Shown one piece after another: positions 21,630-30,942 of a DNA stretch of 61,208 nucleotides. The position numbers were made by a program, and so were the translations under genes. This DNA is from Actinobacillus genomosp. 2 (GTDB lineage: Bacteria; Pseudomonadota; Gammaproteobacteria; Enterobacterales; Pasteurellaceae). The notes below the pieces were generated by a model, which worked only from the letters and a program-made list of their open reading frames with translations, had not been told where the DNA came from and did not search any database. The DNA is taken from contig NZ_CP103807.1 in assembly GCF_029773605.1 (NCBI RefSeq), positions 1,822,501 through 1,883,708 on the forward strand, in the 5' to 3' direction. The first letter of the stretch is position 1. Each line of letters starts with the position of its first letter.

Positions 21630-22730
21630 ATGAAAAAACTACTCTTAGCCACATTGCTGGCAAGCTCGGCTACATTCGCTAACCAAGTTCCAAATTATAA
21701 CACCACCAGCCACACCTACGAATTTAATCAATCTTACGATCTTGTCGTGCCGCAAGGCTCAAAAGGCGAAACCAATTTATGGGTACCATTACCGTTCAAT
21801 AATGATTACCAAGATGTCAAATCGATTGAATTTGAAGGTAACTATAACAAAGCCTATATCACAGAAAATAATCAATACGGTGCAAAAACGCTATTCGCGA
21901 ATTGGGACGAAAAAGCTCAAAAACGTTTATTAAAAGTGAAGTTAGTGGTGCAAACTAAAGATCGTGAACCGATGGCAACAGGGGCTTTAAATGGCTATCA
22001 GCCGCCTGAAAAAATTATTTATTCGGTAGATGTGCAAGAGTATCTCAAACCGACTACCCATATCAAAACAGACGGTATCGTGAAGCAATATGCGGATAAA
22101 ATTGTCGGCAAAGAAACCAATCCGCTGAAAAAAGCCGAATTGATTCACAAATGGATTGTGGAAAATATGGAACGTGATAATTCTGTATTAGGTTGCGGTG
22201 ACGGTGATGTTGAAAAAATGCTGACTACCGGTGTGTTAAGAGGCAAATGTACTGATATTAATTCAGTATTTGTTGCTCTAGCCCGAGCTTCAGATATTCC
22301 GGCACGAGAAGTATTCGGTATTCGTTTAGGCGCTGCACCGAAAATGTCGAAGTTCTCCAAAACCGCTTTCGGCAGTTCAAAAGACGGTATTGCGAATGAA
22401 AATAGCGGACAACATTGCCGTGCCGAGTTTTATTTAGCCGGTTTCGGTTGGGTTCCGGTTGATTCAGCAGACGTGGCAAAAATGCGTTTAACTGAGAAAA
22501 AAGCGGTCAATGATGCCGATACACAAGCCGTTTCAAAATATTTATTCGGTAACTGGGAAGCTAACTGGATGGGCTTTAACCACGCGCGTGATTTTGACTT
22601 ATATCCACAACCGGAATTAACTCCAATTAATAATTTCGGTTATCCATACGCTGAAGTGGGTGGTGATCCGCTTAATTCATTTGATGCAAAAGAGTTTGGT
22701 TATGAGCTTATCTCAAAAGAACTCAAATAA
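21630..22730 (+). CDS. secreted transglutaminase-like protein
   Basis: Exported protein of 366 residues with a signal peptide ([17 protein letters not shown]). A beta-rich N-terminal half precedes a transglutaminase/protease-like core of about 100 residues with the Cys-His-Asp triad: Cys in [13 protein letters not shown], His in [11 protein letters not shown] and Asp in WVPVDSADV. Such domains act as cysteine peptidases or amide-transferring enzymes; the substrate here is unknown. The next gene starts inside its 3' end, so it is likely co-expressed with the MerT- and MerP-like genes. Confidence 0.8.
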   Translation: MKKLLLATLLASSATFANQVPNYNTTSHTYEFNQSYDLVVPQGSKGETNLWVPLPFNNDYQDVKSIEFEGNYNKAYITENNQYGAKTLFANWDEKAQKRLLKVKLVVQTKDREPMATGALNGYQPPEKIIYSVDVQEYLKPTTHIKTDGIVKQYADKIVGKETNPLKKAELIHKWIVENMERDNSVLGCGDGDVEKMLTTGVLRGKCTDINSVFVALARASDIPAREVFGIRLGAAPKMSKFSKTAFGSSKDGIANENSGQHCRAEFYLAGFGWVPVDSADVAKMRLTEKKAVNDADTQAVSKYLFGNWEANWMGFNHARDFDLYPQPELTPINNFGYPYAEVGGDPLNSFDAKEFGYELISKELK

Positions 22731-23055
22731 CCGCTTTTTCGCTTCGCTTACCGCCGCATTATTGGCGGCGGTAAGCTCAACGGTCTGCTGTATAGCACCT
22801 TTGGTTTATTTGGTATTCGGTATTTCTTCGCCGTGGTTGGTTAGCCTTAGCGAATACGAATATTTACAGCTACCGTTATTGTTTGTTTCGCTCGGTGCGT
22901 TCGGTTATGGCTTTTGGTTACTGATGTTTTCCAAGAAAATTATCTGTACTAAATATTGTTCTCGCCGCACGTTGATCATTTTATATTGGATTACTTTTGC
23001 GATTATTTTGTTTTTCCTGAGCTATCCATTTGTTTTACCTTGGTTATTAGAATGA
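22702..23055 (+). CDS. MerT-like metal ion transporter
   Basis: Small inner membrane protein of 117 residues resembling MerT of mercury operons. It has three hydrophobic segments, a Cys-Cys pair in the first ([18 protein letters not shown]) and a second Cys pair between helices two and three ([12 protein letters not shown]), the ion relay sites of MerT. I chose ATG at 22702, which overlaps the preceding gene by 29 bases; the frame is open further upstream. Absence of merR and merA argues against classic mercury detoxification; it may import another soft metal ion. Confidence 0.75.
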   Translation: MSLSQKNSNNRFFASLTAALLAAVSSTVCCIAPLVYLVFGISSPWLVSLSEYEYLQLPLLFVSLGAFGYGFWLLMFSKKIICTKYCSRRTLIILYWITFAIILFFLSYPFVLPWLLE

Positions 23056-23366
23056 AAAAATTACTGTTTATTTTGCTTTTTTCGATGGGAATCTCACCGC
23101 TTAGTTATGCCAATGAAGCGCTACAAAGTGACAATGTAGCAACCGAACAGCAGGCTCAAAAAGAAGTAAATTTCTACATCAAAGAAATGAATTGCCAATT
23201 ATGTGTCTATTTAGTCAATAAAGAATTACGTGCGATTGACGGTGTGGTTTCGACTAAAGCGAATATGAAAGAGCGTAAAGTTAAAATCATTGCTCACGAA
23301 AAGGTATCGACTGAGCAGATGATCAAAGCGATTGAAAAGCTCGGTTATACCGCTGAACAAATCTAA
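23052..23366 (+). CDS. MerP-like periplasmic heavy-metal-binding protein
   Basis: A 104-residue exported protein. A signal peptide ([19 protein letters not shown]) and a short linker precede a heavy-metal-associated (ferredoxin-like) domain with the metal site [11 protein letters not shown] and the typical end [13 protein letters not shown]. The start codon overlaps the stop of the MerT-like gene (ATGA), so translation is coupled. It probably hands a soft metal ion to the MerT-like protein. The metal cannot be told from sequence. Confidence 0.8.
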   Translation: MKKLLFILLFSMGISPLSYANEALQSDNVATEQQAQKEVNFYIKEMNCQLCVYLVNKELRAIDGVVSTKANMKERKVKIIAHEKVSTEQMIKAIEKLGYTAEQI

Positions 23367-23430
23367 AAAAACAAGCGGTCAAATTTCCTCAATTTTTTGC
23401 AAAAAATCTGAGAAATTTGACCGCTTTTCC
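23366..23430. terminator. bidirectional uptake-signal terminator
   Basis: AAGCGGTCAAATTTC (23373-23387) and its exact complement (23412-23426) form a 15-bp stem with A-rich and T-rich flanks. It can end the MerP-like gene. The convergent aldehyde dehydrogenase gene ends 61 bases beyond it and could use it too. Confidence 0.75.
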
Positions 23431-23490
23431 ATGTTTTTCTATTTCATACAATACTTCTTTGTCTACTTGTTACAAGTAGTAAAGAATCAT

Positions 23491-24813
23491 TTAAATGCGT
23501 TTAATCACGCTTTTTCCATGACTCATTTCATAGAAACTATGTGCGCCGTGATAACCACCCATACCGCTATCCCCCACACCACCAAAAGGTAAACCGGCGT
23601 GTGTTACGTGCATAAAGGTATCATTAATACAGCCACCACCGAATGACACTTCATTTAATACTTGTTCTTCTGTTGCTTTGTCTTGCGTGAATAAATACAA
23701 CGCCAACGGTTTAGCATTTGCTTTCACTTGAGCAATCGCTTCATTCATCGTTTCAAAAGTCAACATCGGGAAAATAGAACCAAAGATTTCTTCTTGCATT
23801 ACCGAGCTTTGCCAATTCACTTCATCGATTAAAGTAAATGCCAATTTGCTGGTTTCATCGTTGTATTCTCCGCCGACTAACACTCGTCCGTCATTTAAAA
23901 AGGCTTTTAAACGTTGATAATGACGAGGGGTAACCACTTTGACATGATCCGCTATCTCGGTTGGATTTTTACCTTGATAGATCGCATTGATACGCTGTCT
24001 GATCTCCTCAACTAAACGATCTTTTACGCTCTCTTGCACCAATAAATAGTCCGGTGCAATACAGGTTTGTCCGCTGTTAAACACCTTGCCGAATAAAATA
24101 CGTTCCGCCGCTAATTTTAGATCTGCCGTTTCATCCACGATACAAGGGCTTTTCCCGCCTAATTCCAGCGTTACCGGCGTTAAATATTTTGCCGCCGCCG
24201 CCATCACGATTTTCCCAACCGGCACGCTACCGGTAAAGAAAATATAGTCGAATTTCTCGGTCAGTAGCTGTTGGTTTACCGCAACATCACCTTCCACCAC
24301 AGTGAAATAATTCGGCTTGAAATATTCAGCAACTAATTTAGCCAAAAGTGCGGAAGAATGTACGGTAAATTCTGAAGGTTTTAGGATAATCGTATTACCT
24401 GCCGCCATCGCACCGATAATCGGCGAAATCGAAAGCTGTATTGGGTAATTCCACGGTGAAATATTTAAAAACACACCATACGGCTCATAAATAATTTGTG
24501 CGTCCGCTTTTGCACCCATCACCATTTCGGTAATCGCTGACTGTCCTGCCGATTTTGGTTTCGCTAACTCATCCAAGTTTTCTAACATAAAATCGATCTC
24601 ATGTACGAGCATATCAATTTCAGTTAAACGGGCTTCCGATTCTGGTTTATTTAGGTCGTTAAAAAGCGCCGTTAAAATTGCCTGATCGTTTTCAATTAAC
24701 ATCGCTTTTAAGCACTGTAATTGTGCTTTGCGAAACACTAACGGTTTCGTTGCGTTACTATTAAAAAAATCTCGCTGCGCTTGCACGAGATTTGCAATTT
24801 GTTGTTGATTCAT
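23491..24813 (-). CDS. NAD(P)-dependent aldehyde dehydrogenase, class 3-like
   Basis: Oxidises an aldehyde to the acid with NAD(P). It has SPWNYPIQLSISPIIGAMAAGN near residue 125, the general-base Glu in TLELGGKSPCIVDE and the catalytic Cys in NSGQTCIAPDYLL, as in the ALDH3 family. At 440 residues it lacks the extra N-terminal part of longer ALDH classes and ends without a membrane anchor. The natural aldehyde is unknown. It is divergent, by 101 bases, from an AraC-family gene that is probably its regulator. Confidence 0.88.
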   Translation of the reverse strand: MNQQQIANLVQAQRDFFNSNATKPLVFRKAQLQCLKAMLIENDQAILTALFNDLNKPESEARLTEIDMLVHEIDFMLENLDELAKPKSAGQSAITEMVMGAKADAQIIYEPYGVFLNISPWNYPIQLSISPIIGAMAAGNTIILKPSEFTVHSSALLAKLVAEYFKPNYFTVVEGDVAVNQQLLTEKFDYIFFTGSVPVGKIVMAAAAKYLTPVTLELGGKSPCIVDETADLKLAAERILFGKVFNSGQTCIAPDYLLVQESVKDRLVEEIRQRINAIYQGKNPTEIADHVKVVTPRHYQRLKAFLNDGRVLVGGEYNDETSKLAFTLIDEVNWQSSVMQEEIFGSIFPMLTFETMNEAIAQVKANAKPLALYLFTQDKATEEQVLNEVSFGGGCINDTFMHVTHAGLPFGGVGDSGMGGYHGAHSFYEMSHGKSVIKRI

Positions 24814-24914
24814 TTTTATTCCCTCCCTATTGGCTACGAATGGCTACATTATAGAAATTTGCTGATTTTAGTGTTAGCATAAACCACCAAAGTTTTTGCA
24901 CAATTCTATAAAAA

Positions 24915-25784
24915 ATGAAGTTGCTCGAAAAAGTTAAGCCGTTAATTGACCCTCAAAAATTTCATCATACTTTTGAAACATTGCTGCCTGATTTTCATAT
25001 TTTTCACACCAATAAAACCGGCGGAGATGTAATTCAGATTGAAAAATCTGGCTTCTCAGTCGTATTGCAAGGTTCAAAAGAAGTGCAAATCGGTGAATAT
25101 CATTACCAGTATAGGGCAGGCGATTTTGATTGTTATGCGGTAGATATGCCTATCCTTGCGCATTATCAGGCGACATCGGAACAGCCTTATATTGATTTAC
25201 GCTTTTACCTGCCACCAGAGCAACTTCAGAAATTAACTGAAACTTTACTTAGCCAAGATTATATGTTTCCCGATTTTTCAGGCAAAAAACCGCTCAGTCA
25301 GCTTTCTCCTGCCTTAGAAGACGCTTTATGCCGTTTAATTGATTTACACAATTCACCAAATGACATACCGATTCTCTATCCGTTATTACAACAAGAAATC
25401 ATTTATCGCTTACTTTGCAGCGAACAAGGAGGATTATTAAGAAAGATTGCCACACAAGGTTCAAATGCCCAACGGGTAGCAAGTGCGGTTGAATGGCTGA
25501 ATCAGAATTATAACCAGCAGTTTAATGTAGAAGAATTAAGTACGAGCATCGGTATGTCCAGTTCCGGTTTTTATGCACATTTTCGCCAGCTTACGGGTAT
25601 GAGCCCGTTGCAATATCAAAAGAATCTGCGCTTAGCACAAGCACATCGCTTACTGAAAACCGGCACGAAGACCATTTCTGAAATTGCCTATCAGGTAGGT
25701 TATGACAGCCTACCGCAATTCAGCCGTGAATATAAACGAGCATTTGGCAAAACGGCAAGGCAAAGTGTTAAAATAAATGAATAA
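24915..25784 (+). CDS. AraC-family transcriptional regulator
   Basis: A 289-residue DNA-binding regulator. The N-terminal half resembles the AraC_N ligand domain (SGFSVVLQGSKEVQIGEYHYQYRAGDF). The C-terminal 100 residues contain two helix-turn-helix motifs (FNVEELSTSIGMSSSGFYAHF and TISEIAYQVGYDSLPQFSREYK). Divergent orientation to the aldehyde dehydrogenase suggests aldehyde-responsive control of that gene; this is inference from position. Confidence 0.88.
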   Translation: MKLLEKVKPLIDPQKFHHTFETLLPDFHIFHTNKTGGDVIQIEKSGFSVVLQGSKEVQIGEYHYQYRAGDFDCYAVDMPILAHYQATSEQPYIDLRFYLPPEQLQKLTETLLSQDYMFPDFSGKKPLSQLSPALEDALCRLIDLHNSPNDIPILYPLLQQEIIYRLLCSEQGGLLRKIATQGSNAQRVASAVEWLNQNYNQQFNVEELSTSIGMSSSGFYAHFRQLTGMSPLQYQKNLRLAQAHRLLKTGTKTISEIAYQVGYDSLPQFSREYKRAFGKTARQSVKINE

Positions 25785-26018
25785 CTAGTGTCCAAATTTT
25801 CTTAAAAAATAATAAAGGCAGGAGAGGGAAGAACTGTGCCTTATCCGATTAAACCGTTATGAGGAAAATTTGACAGTTTATAGAATAATTTAGGTGGGAA
25901 GGCTATTGTTTTTAGGGGGCATTTCTGTTTCATTAGTATATTTCGTGGTTAAACATATTATCGCAGAACACTAGATAATAGGGACGGACATATTGGTCTG
26001 CCCCTACGTTATTTATGC
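25785..26018. other. intergenic region with short repeats and a possible transporter scrap
   Basis: It has ACTAGTGT at its left and ACACTAG (25968-25974) towards its right, an inverted pair around about 175 bases. A frame from GTG near 25892 gives 26 residues (VGRLLFLGGISVSLVYFVV...) that look like a piece of an MFS transporter, too short to be sure. A hairpin (AGGGACGGAC / GTCTGCCCCT) lies at 25979-26004 just after the artM stop, but lacks a T run. Confidence 0.35.
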
Positions 26019-26702
26019 TTATGCCTTTTCTACTGCCGGGCGTTCAAACGCTAATACTTTGTTTTCTACTCGGCGTAACAGGATTGTCATAATACCGGTA
26101 ATCACTAAGTAAATTGCTCCGGCAATGCCGTAAATGGTGAGAGCATCGTATTCTGTACCGTATAGCTGGCGAGCATAACCCATAATATCTAAAAGCGTGA
26201 TAGTTGAAGCTAACGATGTGCCTTTAAATACTAAAATAATCTCATTGCTATATGACGGTAATGCACGACGTAATGCGTATGGAATTAAGATTTTTAAGGT
26301 ATCCAAACGGCTTAAACCAAGTGCTGCACAGGTTTCCCATTGTCCTTTCGGAATCGCTTTTACCGCACCGTGGAATAATTGGGTTGAATATGCTGCACTA
26401 TTTAACGCTAACGCTAATGCCGCACAAAACCACGCATCTGATAAGAATTGCCACGCAAAGCTATCAACAATCCATTGGAATTGCCCCGGTCCGTGGTAAA
26501 TCAAAAAGAATTGTACCAATAACGGTGTGCCGGTAAATAACGTTAAATAGGCGTTTACAATTGCTTTAGTTAACTTGTTTTCCATCGAAAGCAAGAACGT
26601 CAAAATCACTGCAAGAACAAAGGCAACGATTAAGGAAACGGCGGTTAAGCTTAAGCTGGTCGGAATCCCTTGTGCAATGACAGCTAGGTAATCTTGAAAC
26701 AT
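26019..26702 (-). CDS. artM: arginine ABC transporter permease ArtM
   Basis: Inner membrane channel subunit of the polar amino acid importer class. It has 227 residues with about five membrane segments, the TGTPLLVQFFLIYHGPG segment after the second helix and the EAA-loop region CAALGLSRLDTLKILIPYALRRALPSYSNE. Its ATG overlaps the artQ stop (TAATG). Last of artPIQM. The substrate arginine is inferred from operon order and family likeness. Confidence 0.92.
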   Translation of the reverse strand: MFQDYLAVIAQGIPTSLSLTAVSLIVAFVLAVILTFLLSMENKLTKAIVNAYLTLFTGTPLLVQFFLIYHGPGQFQWIVDSFAWQFLSDAWFCAALALALNSAAYSTQLFHGAVKAIPKGQWETCAALGLSRLDTLKILIPYALRRALPSYSNEIILVFKGTSLASTITLLDIMGYARQLYGTEYDALTIYGIAGAIYLVITGIMTILLRRVENKVLAFERPAVEKA

Positions 26703-27373
26703 TATTTACCCCCTCTTTCAAAGCGAGTGAAACGTTTTTCAAGTTTAACAATAATCACTTGGCTGATTAAGGTAATCGCTAAATAAATTAATGCGGCTAA
26801 ACCGTACCAAGTGAAAGGTTGATGTTCATTGGTATTAATTAAATCGGTTTGACGCATTAAATCGTCCACGCCAATTAATGAGATTAAAGCGGTATCTTTT
26901 AATAACACTAGCCATTGATTACTTAGCCCTGGTAAGGCGTGTCGCCAAACCTGCGGCATAATAATTTTTAAAAAAGTATATGAACGAGTTAGTCCTAATG
27001 CCGCACCACTTTCCCATTGCCCCTTCGGTACAGCTTGGATTGCACCACGCAAAGATTGAGAAGCATAAGCAGAAAAAATAAGAGAAAGTGCTAATACCCC
27101 ACAGCTAAATGCACTAAATTCAACATATTCGCCGGTAATTTTCTCAACTAATTCGGTTGAACCGAAGAAAATGAGTAAAACGACTAAAATCTCCGGTAAA
27201 CCACGCAATAGGGCTAAAAAAACAGAAGTCGGTTTACTCACACAAGGTTGTTTATTGGTTTCAAGTACCACAAACAACATTGAAAGTAATAAGCCGACTA
27301 CCAGAGAGGCGAGTGCCAACCCTAAGGTCATTAGGGTTGCACTATAAATAAGCGGAAGATATTCTGCAAACAT
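26702..27373 (-). CDS. artQ: arginine ABC transporter permease ArtQ
   Basis: Partner channel subunit to ArtM. It has 223 residues with five likely membrane segments; RGLPEILVVLLIFFGSTELV and the EAA-type loop SGAALGLTRSYTFLKIIMPQVWRHALPGLSN fit ArtQ. It begins 5 bases after the artI stop and overlaps artM by one base. Confidence 0.92.
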   Translation of the reverse strand: MFAEYLPLIYSATLMTLGLALASLVVGLLLSMLFVVLETNKQPCVSKPTSVFLALLRGLPEILVVLLIFFGSTELVEKITGEYVEFSAFSCGVLALSLIFSAYASQSLRGAIQAVPKGQWESGAALGLTRSYTFLKIIMPQVWRHALPGLSNQWLVLLKDTALISLIGVDDLMRQTDLINTNEHQPFTWYGLAALIYLAITLISQVIIVKLEKRFTRFERGGK

Positions 27374-27378
27374 AAAAA

Positions 27379-28098
27379 TTATTTAGTCATCCATTTATCG
27401 TAAATTTTTTGGTATTCACCGTTCGCTTTAATTGCCGCTAAACCTTTGTTTAACTCGGCAACTAATTCGCTGTTTGATTTGTTTACTGCAATACCTAAAC
27501 CGTTACCGAAATATTTTTTATTGGTTACTTTGTCGCCGACAAATGCTAATTCCGCTTCTTTCGATAACATATCCGCTAATACTGCGGTATCGCCGAAGAT
27601 AATATCAATACGACCATTTTTTAAGTCTAATACCGCATCTTGTAATGAGGCGTATGATTTCGGTGCATATTGTTTCGCTTCTGCTACAACATATTGTTGG
27701 AAAGTTGTGCCGTTTTGTACACCGACGTTTTTAGCTGTGTTTAAATCCGCTTTACCTTTTACCGCAATAAAACTTGCCGAACTATCATAATAAGCATCGG
27801 TAAATGCCACTTGTTTTGCACGGGCTTCAGTAATATCGATTGCTGAAATTGCACCATCAATACGTTTTTGTTTTACTGCTTGTACTAAACCGTCAAATGC
27901 TTGGCTTTTGAATGAGCAATTTGCTTGGATTTCTTTACAGATGGCATTGGCAATATCTACATCAAAGCCAATGATTTCACCTTTTTCATTAGTCAATTCA
28001 AACGGAGGGTAGCTTGGTTCCATCGCAAAAGTTAAGTCTTTTGCTTGTGCTGAAAATGCAGTAAGTGCGATCGCTGATGCTAATAATAATTTTTTCAT
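27379..28098 (-). CDS. artI: arginine ABC transporter, periplasmic binding protein
   Basis: Binds arginine (or a related basic amino acid) in the periplasm. It has 239 residues with a signal peptide ([18 protein letters not shown]) and the family 3 binding motif [33 protein letters not shown] and [20 protein letters not shown] line the ligand site. ATG at 28098 starts the signal peptide; the frame extends upstream into artP but that part is not coding for this protein. E. coli has two such proteins (ArtI and ArtJ); only one is here. Confidence 0.93.
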   Translation of the reverse strand: MKKLLLASAIALTAFSAQAKDLTFAMEPSYPPFELTNEKGEIIGFDVDIANAICKEIQANCSFKSQAFDGLVQAVKQKRIDGAISAIDITEARAKQVAFTDAYYDSSASFIAVKGKADLNTAKNVGVQNGTTFQQYVVAEAKQYAPKSYASLQDAVLDLKNGRIDIIFGDTAVLADMLSKEAELAFVGDKVTNKKYFGNGLGIAVNKSNSELVAELNKGLAAIKANGEYQKIYDKWMTK

Positions 28099-28117
28099 AA
28101 TGTGTCCTTGCATAAGT

Positions 28118-28852
28118 TTATTCTGAGTGAGAGAGATAATTTTCAAATTGAGCGGTTTTCGGATGTTCAAAACAGTCCGCTCCGCCTTGTTCGATAATTT
28201 TGCCTTTTTCCATATACACCACTTTGGTTGCCACTTTACGTGCGACACCGACTTCGTGAGTAACGATAACCTGAGTAATACCAGTTCCTTGTAATTCTTT
28301 AATAATATCAACCACTTGTGCAGTAATTTCCGGATCTAATGCTGCTGTCGGTTCATCAAACAGTAAGACTTGTGGCTGCATCATTAACGCACGGGCAATT
28401 GCCACACGTTGTTGCTGACCACCGGATAACTGTAATGGAAAACGATCAGCAAATTCGCCTAAACGTAAACGATCCAAATGTACTTTAGCACGTTGAATTG
28501 CTTCTTCCTTAGCTAAACCAAGCACCTTCATTGGCGCTTCAATCAGGTTTTGTAAAACGCTTAGATGCGGCCATAAATGATATTGTTGAAATACCATGCC
28601 GACTTCACGGCGTAATAATGCGATTTCTTTCGCATCGGTTTTTGCGGAAAGATTGAATTTATGTTGTGCAATTTCAAGCGTGCCGGATTGCGGGATTTCC
28701 ATTAAGTTTAGAGTACGAATCAAGGTACTTTTACCTGCACCGCTCGGACCTAACAGCACCACTGTATCGCCTTTTTCAATATCTAAATTGATATCGAATA
28801 ATGCTTGGCTTGAACCGTAAAAAAAGTTGACGTTGTGAATACGAATTGCCAT
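28118..28852 (-). CDS. artP: arginine ABC transporter ATP-binding protein
   Basis: ATPase driving the Art importer. Walker [10 protein letters not shown] is near residue 38, the signature [15 protein letters not shown] near 142, Walker [15 protein letters not shown] near 165 and the switch His in [10 protein letters not shown]. The 244 residues match ArtP (242 in E. coli). First gene of artPIQM. Confidence 0.94.
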   Translation of the reverse strand: MAIRIHNVNFFYGSSQALFDINLDIEKGDTVVLLGPSGAGKSTLIRTLNLMEIPQSGTLEIAQHKFNLSAKTDAKEIALLRREVGMVFQQYHLWPHLSVLQNLIEAPMKVLGLAKEEAIQRAKVHLDRLRLGEFADRFPLQLSGGQQQRVAIARALMMQPQVLLFDEPTAALDPEITAQVVDIIKELQGTGITQVIVTHEVGVARKVATKVVYMEKGKIIEQGGADCFEHPKTAQFENYLSHSE

Positions 28853-28949
28853 TCGCGTAAAATCCTGTGTATTTCAAATAACTGAATGAATAGTAGGATT
28901 TATTGCATAATTATGCAAGTTATTTTTATGATGATTTTGTAAAATTTTT

Positions 28950-28993
28950 ATAAAAAACGACCGCTTGCTGTCAAATATAACAAGCGGTCGTTG
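28950..28993. terminator. uptake-signal hairpin after the PEBP-like gene
   Basis: AACGACCGCTTG (28956-28967) and CAAGCGGTCGTT (28981-28992) are exact inverted copies with a 13-base loop. The minus strand continues into TTTTTTA. It lies about 65 bases after the stop of the gene at 29060. Confidence 0.75.
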
Positions 28994-29059
28994 TTCTCAA
29001 AAGTTTTGCCATACTAGCTGCAGTCTATCTGATGCTTGCACCCGCAATTAGCTTGATAC

Positions 29060-29557
29060 TTAAACATCATAAGTTCCCATGACACTTGCTGTCGCTAAAA
29101 TATGGTCTTGCATTGCAAAATGCATATCGTTAAAGCGGAAACCGGAAGTTAAATTGAGTTTGGTGTCTAACGCATAAACAATAAGTTCATAGCGGTGCTT
29201 GCAATTCGGTGGTGCCATACCGCCATAATTTGAGGCTTCTTCAATAGAGAAGTTGCCCAGTTTACTTGCCCAAGAGTTAGCTCCTTGGACAAAATCGGTT
29301 GCGGTTAAACTTTCATTTTCTGTGATATTTGTCCGTGTTAAATCGGCAATAAGCCAATGAATCCACACAAAACCGCTGGCGGTGATCGCATCTTTATCCT
29401 CTAATACGACTGCAAAAGATTTTGTGCCGTCTGGTACCTCATTGATTTCAAATGGAATGGAATAGCTTGGCATACCGTTTGGGCTAAATTGCGTACCTCG
29501 TTTACCATATCTATCTTCAAATGTGCCGTTTTTGATGGCAGAACTCATTACTTTCAT
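29060..29557 (-). CDS. YbhB/YbcL-family PEBP-like protein
   Basis: A 165-residue protein of the phosphatidylethanolamine-binding protein (Raf kinase inhibitor-like) family. It shows the anion-pocket motifs SFAVVLEDKDAITASGFVWIHWL and GMAPPNCKHRYELIVYALD, typical of the bacterial YbhB group. The bacterial function is not settled. No signal peptide, so probably cytoplasmic. AAGGAA precedes ATG at 29557. Divergent from the cation antiporter gene by about 70 bases. Confidence 0.9.
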   Translation of the reverse strand: MKVMSSAIKNGTFEDRYGKRGTQFSPNGMPSYSIPFEINEVPDGTKSFAVVLEDKDAITASGFVWIHWLIADLTRTNITENESLTATDFVQGANSWASKLGNFSIEEASNYGGMAPPNCKHRYELIVYALDTKLNLTSGFRFNDMHFAMQDHILATASVMGTYDV

Positions 29558-29630
29558 TGTCGATTCCTTATAGTGAATTGATAAATTTTGACCTATACTA
29601 TACGCCCTTTTTTATTTGTTAGGAAATACG

Positions 29631-30593
29631 ATGTTATATGCTTCATTGGCCATTGTGATTGGCTTAATTTTACTTGTTTGGAGTGCGGATAAATTTGTTG
29701 AAGGTGCAGCTTCTTCCGCGCGTCATTTTGGTATGTCGCCTTTATTAATCGGGATTGTGATTGTCGGCTTCGGTACCTCGGCACCGGAAATGCTGGTGTC
29801 GGCTTCTTCCGCCCTTAAGGGTGCTTCGGGTATTGCATTAGGTAATGCCTACGGATCGAATATTACCAATATTGCGTTAATCTTGGGGATAACGGCATTG
29901 ATTAAGCCGATTATTGTCGCTTCCGAAGTGATTAAAAAAGAGCTTCCGATTTTAATTTTAATTACGTTAGTGTCAGTATATATGTTGTTTGATGCTCAAG
30001 TAACCCAAATGGAAGCGGTTATTTTATTGGCGATTTTCGCAATTTATATGGGCTGGACGATCTGGGTAGCGGTACGCAGTAAAGATGACACGCTTGCCCA
30101 AAGCGAATCATTAAATGAAGAAAGATTACCTATCGGTAAAGCACTTTTTTGGGTGGTTATCGGCTTATTGTTCTTAATGGCAAGTTCGCAATTATTGGTT
30201 TGGGGTGCGGTTGAAGTCGCGAAATATTTCGGTGTGAGTGATTTAGTGATTGGTTTGACGATTGTGGCGGTAGGGACATCTTTACCGGAACTGGCTTCAT
30301 CCATTATTGCTGCTCGTAAAGGCGAATCGGATTTAGCGTTAGGTAATATTGTCGGTTCAAATTTATTTAATACCTTAGCGGTAGTTGGGATTGCCGGTAC
30401 GATTGAACCGATGCAAGTGGAAGCAGAAGTATTTTCACGAGATATGCTTGTGATGTTGGCTCTGACCGTATTGCTATTATTATTTGCATTTAGTTTCCGT
30501 AAACAGCCAGGTAGAATTAACCGTGTTGAAGGTACGATTTTATTTGCGTGTTATGTCGCTTATACCTTATATCTTTTAAATACTGCAGTATAA
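29631..30593 (+). CDS. yrbG: YrbG-family sodium/calcium exchanger
   Basis: Inner membrane cation antiporter of 320 residues and about ten membrane segments. Both inverted halves carry the signature alpha-repeats: GFGTSAPEMLVSASSALKG...ALGNAYGSNITN and AVGTSLPELASSIIAARKG...ALGNIVGSNLFN. The ion carried is not proved for this protein. I chose ATG at 29631 after TTAGGAA; a TTG start at 29616 would sit on that site. In E. coli yrbG is part of the mla-kds-lpt region; here it stands alone. Confidence 0.9.
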   Translation: MLYASLAIVIGLILLVWSADKFVEGAASSARHFGMSPLLIGIVIVGFGTSAPEMLVSASSALKGASGIALGNAYGSNITNIALILGITALIKPIIVASEVIKKELPILILITLVSVYMLFDAQVTQMEAVILLAIFAIYMGWTIWVAVRSKDDTLAQSESLNEERLPIGKALFWVVIGLLFLMASSQLLVWGAVEVAKYFGVSDLVIGLTIVAVGTSLPELASSIIAARKGESDLALGNIVGSNLFNTLAVVGIAGTIEPMQVEAEVFSRDMLVMLALTVLLLLFAFSFRKQPGRINRVEGTILFACYVAYTLYLLNTAV

Positions 30594-30603
30594 AATCATT
30601 TTA

Positions 30604-30658
30604 AAAATGGCAATATTCTTATAAACATTTAGTTTTGTGGAATATTGCCATTTACTTT
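30604..30658. terminator. bidirectional terminator between yrbG and the antitoxin gene
   Basis: AAATGGCAATATTC and GAATATTGCCATTT form a perfect 14-bp stem, with A-rich sequence on one side and TTACTTTTATTT on the other. It serves both convergent genes. Confidence 0.8.
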
Positions 30659-30942
30659 TATTTATCTGCATTCAGCGGTACGATTTGTAGCGTTTTACCT
30701 AGCGGAACCAGTAATTTTAATAGTGTTGCCAAAGAGGGATTGGACGATCCTTTTTCTACTCGGGCAATCATTGATTGCTTTACGCCGCTTAAACTTTCTA
30801 ACTTGCGTTGAGAAATACCGAGTGCTTGACGGGTTTCTATAATTTCAAGAATAAGTTTTATGCGGAAATTTTGTTCTTCAATGTCTAAAGGATTCAACAC
30901 TTGTTGTTCAAATGAATGCCAACTAGAACCAATAGGGCTCAT
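30658..30942 (-). CDS. XRE-family antitoxin, HigA-like
   Basis: A 94-residue protein with a Cro/C1-type helix-turn-helix in the middle (RQALGISQRKLESLSGVKQSMIARVEKG). Short sequences lie on either side, and the tail PLGKTLQIVPL is common in such antitoxins. It overlaps the end of the upstream toxin gene by 20 bases. As in other HigBA modules the antitoxin comes second; it should neutralise the toxin and repress the operon. Confidence 0.85.
   Translation of the reverse strand: MSPIGSSWHSFEQQVLNPLDIEEQNFRIKLILEIIETRQALGISQRKLESLSGVKQSMIARVEKGSSNPSLATLLKLLVPLGKTLQIVPLNADK

Noticed and set aside
22660..22701. Longer start for the MerT-like protein
   Set aside because: It adds 14 residues encoded within the preceding gene; the ATG at 22702 gives the normal MerT beginning.
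21630..23366. Complete mercury resistance operon
   Set aside because: There is no mercuric reductase or MerR regulator, so only MerT- and MerP-like transport parts are claimed.
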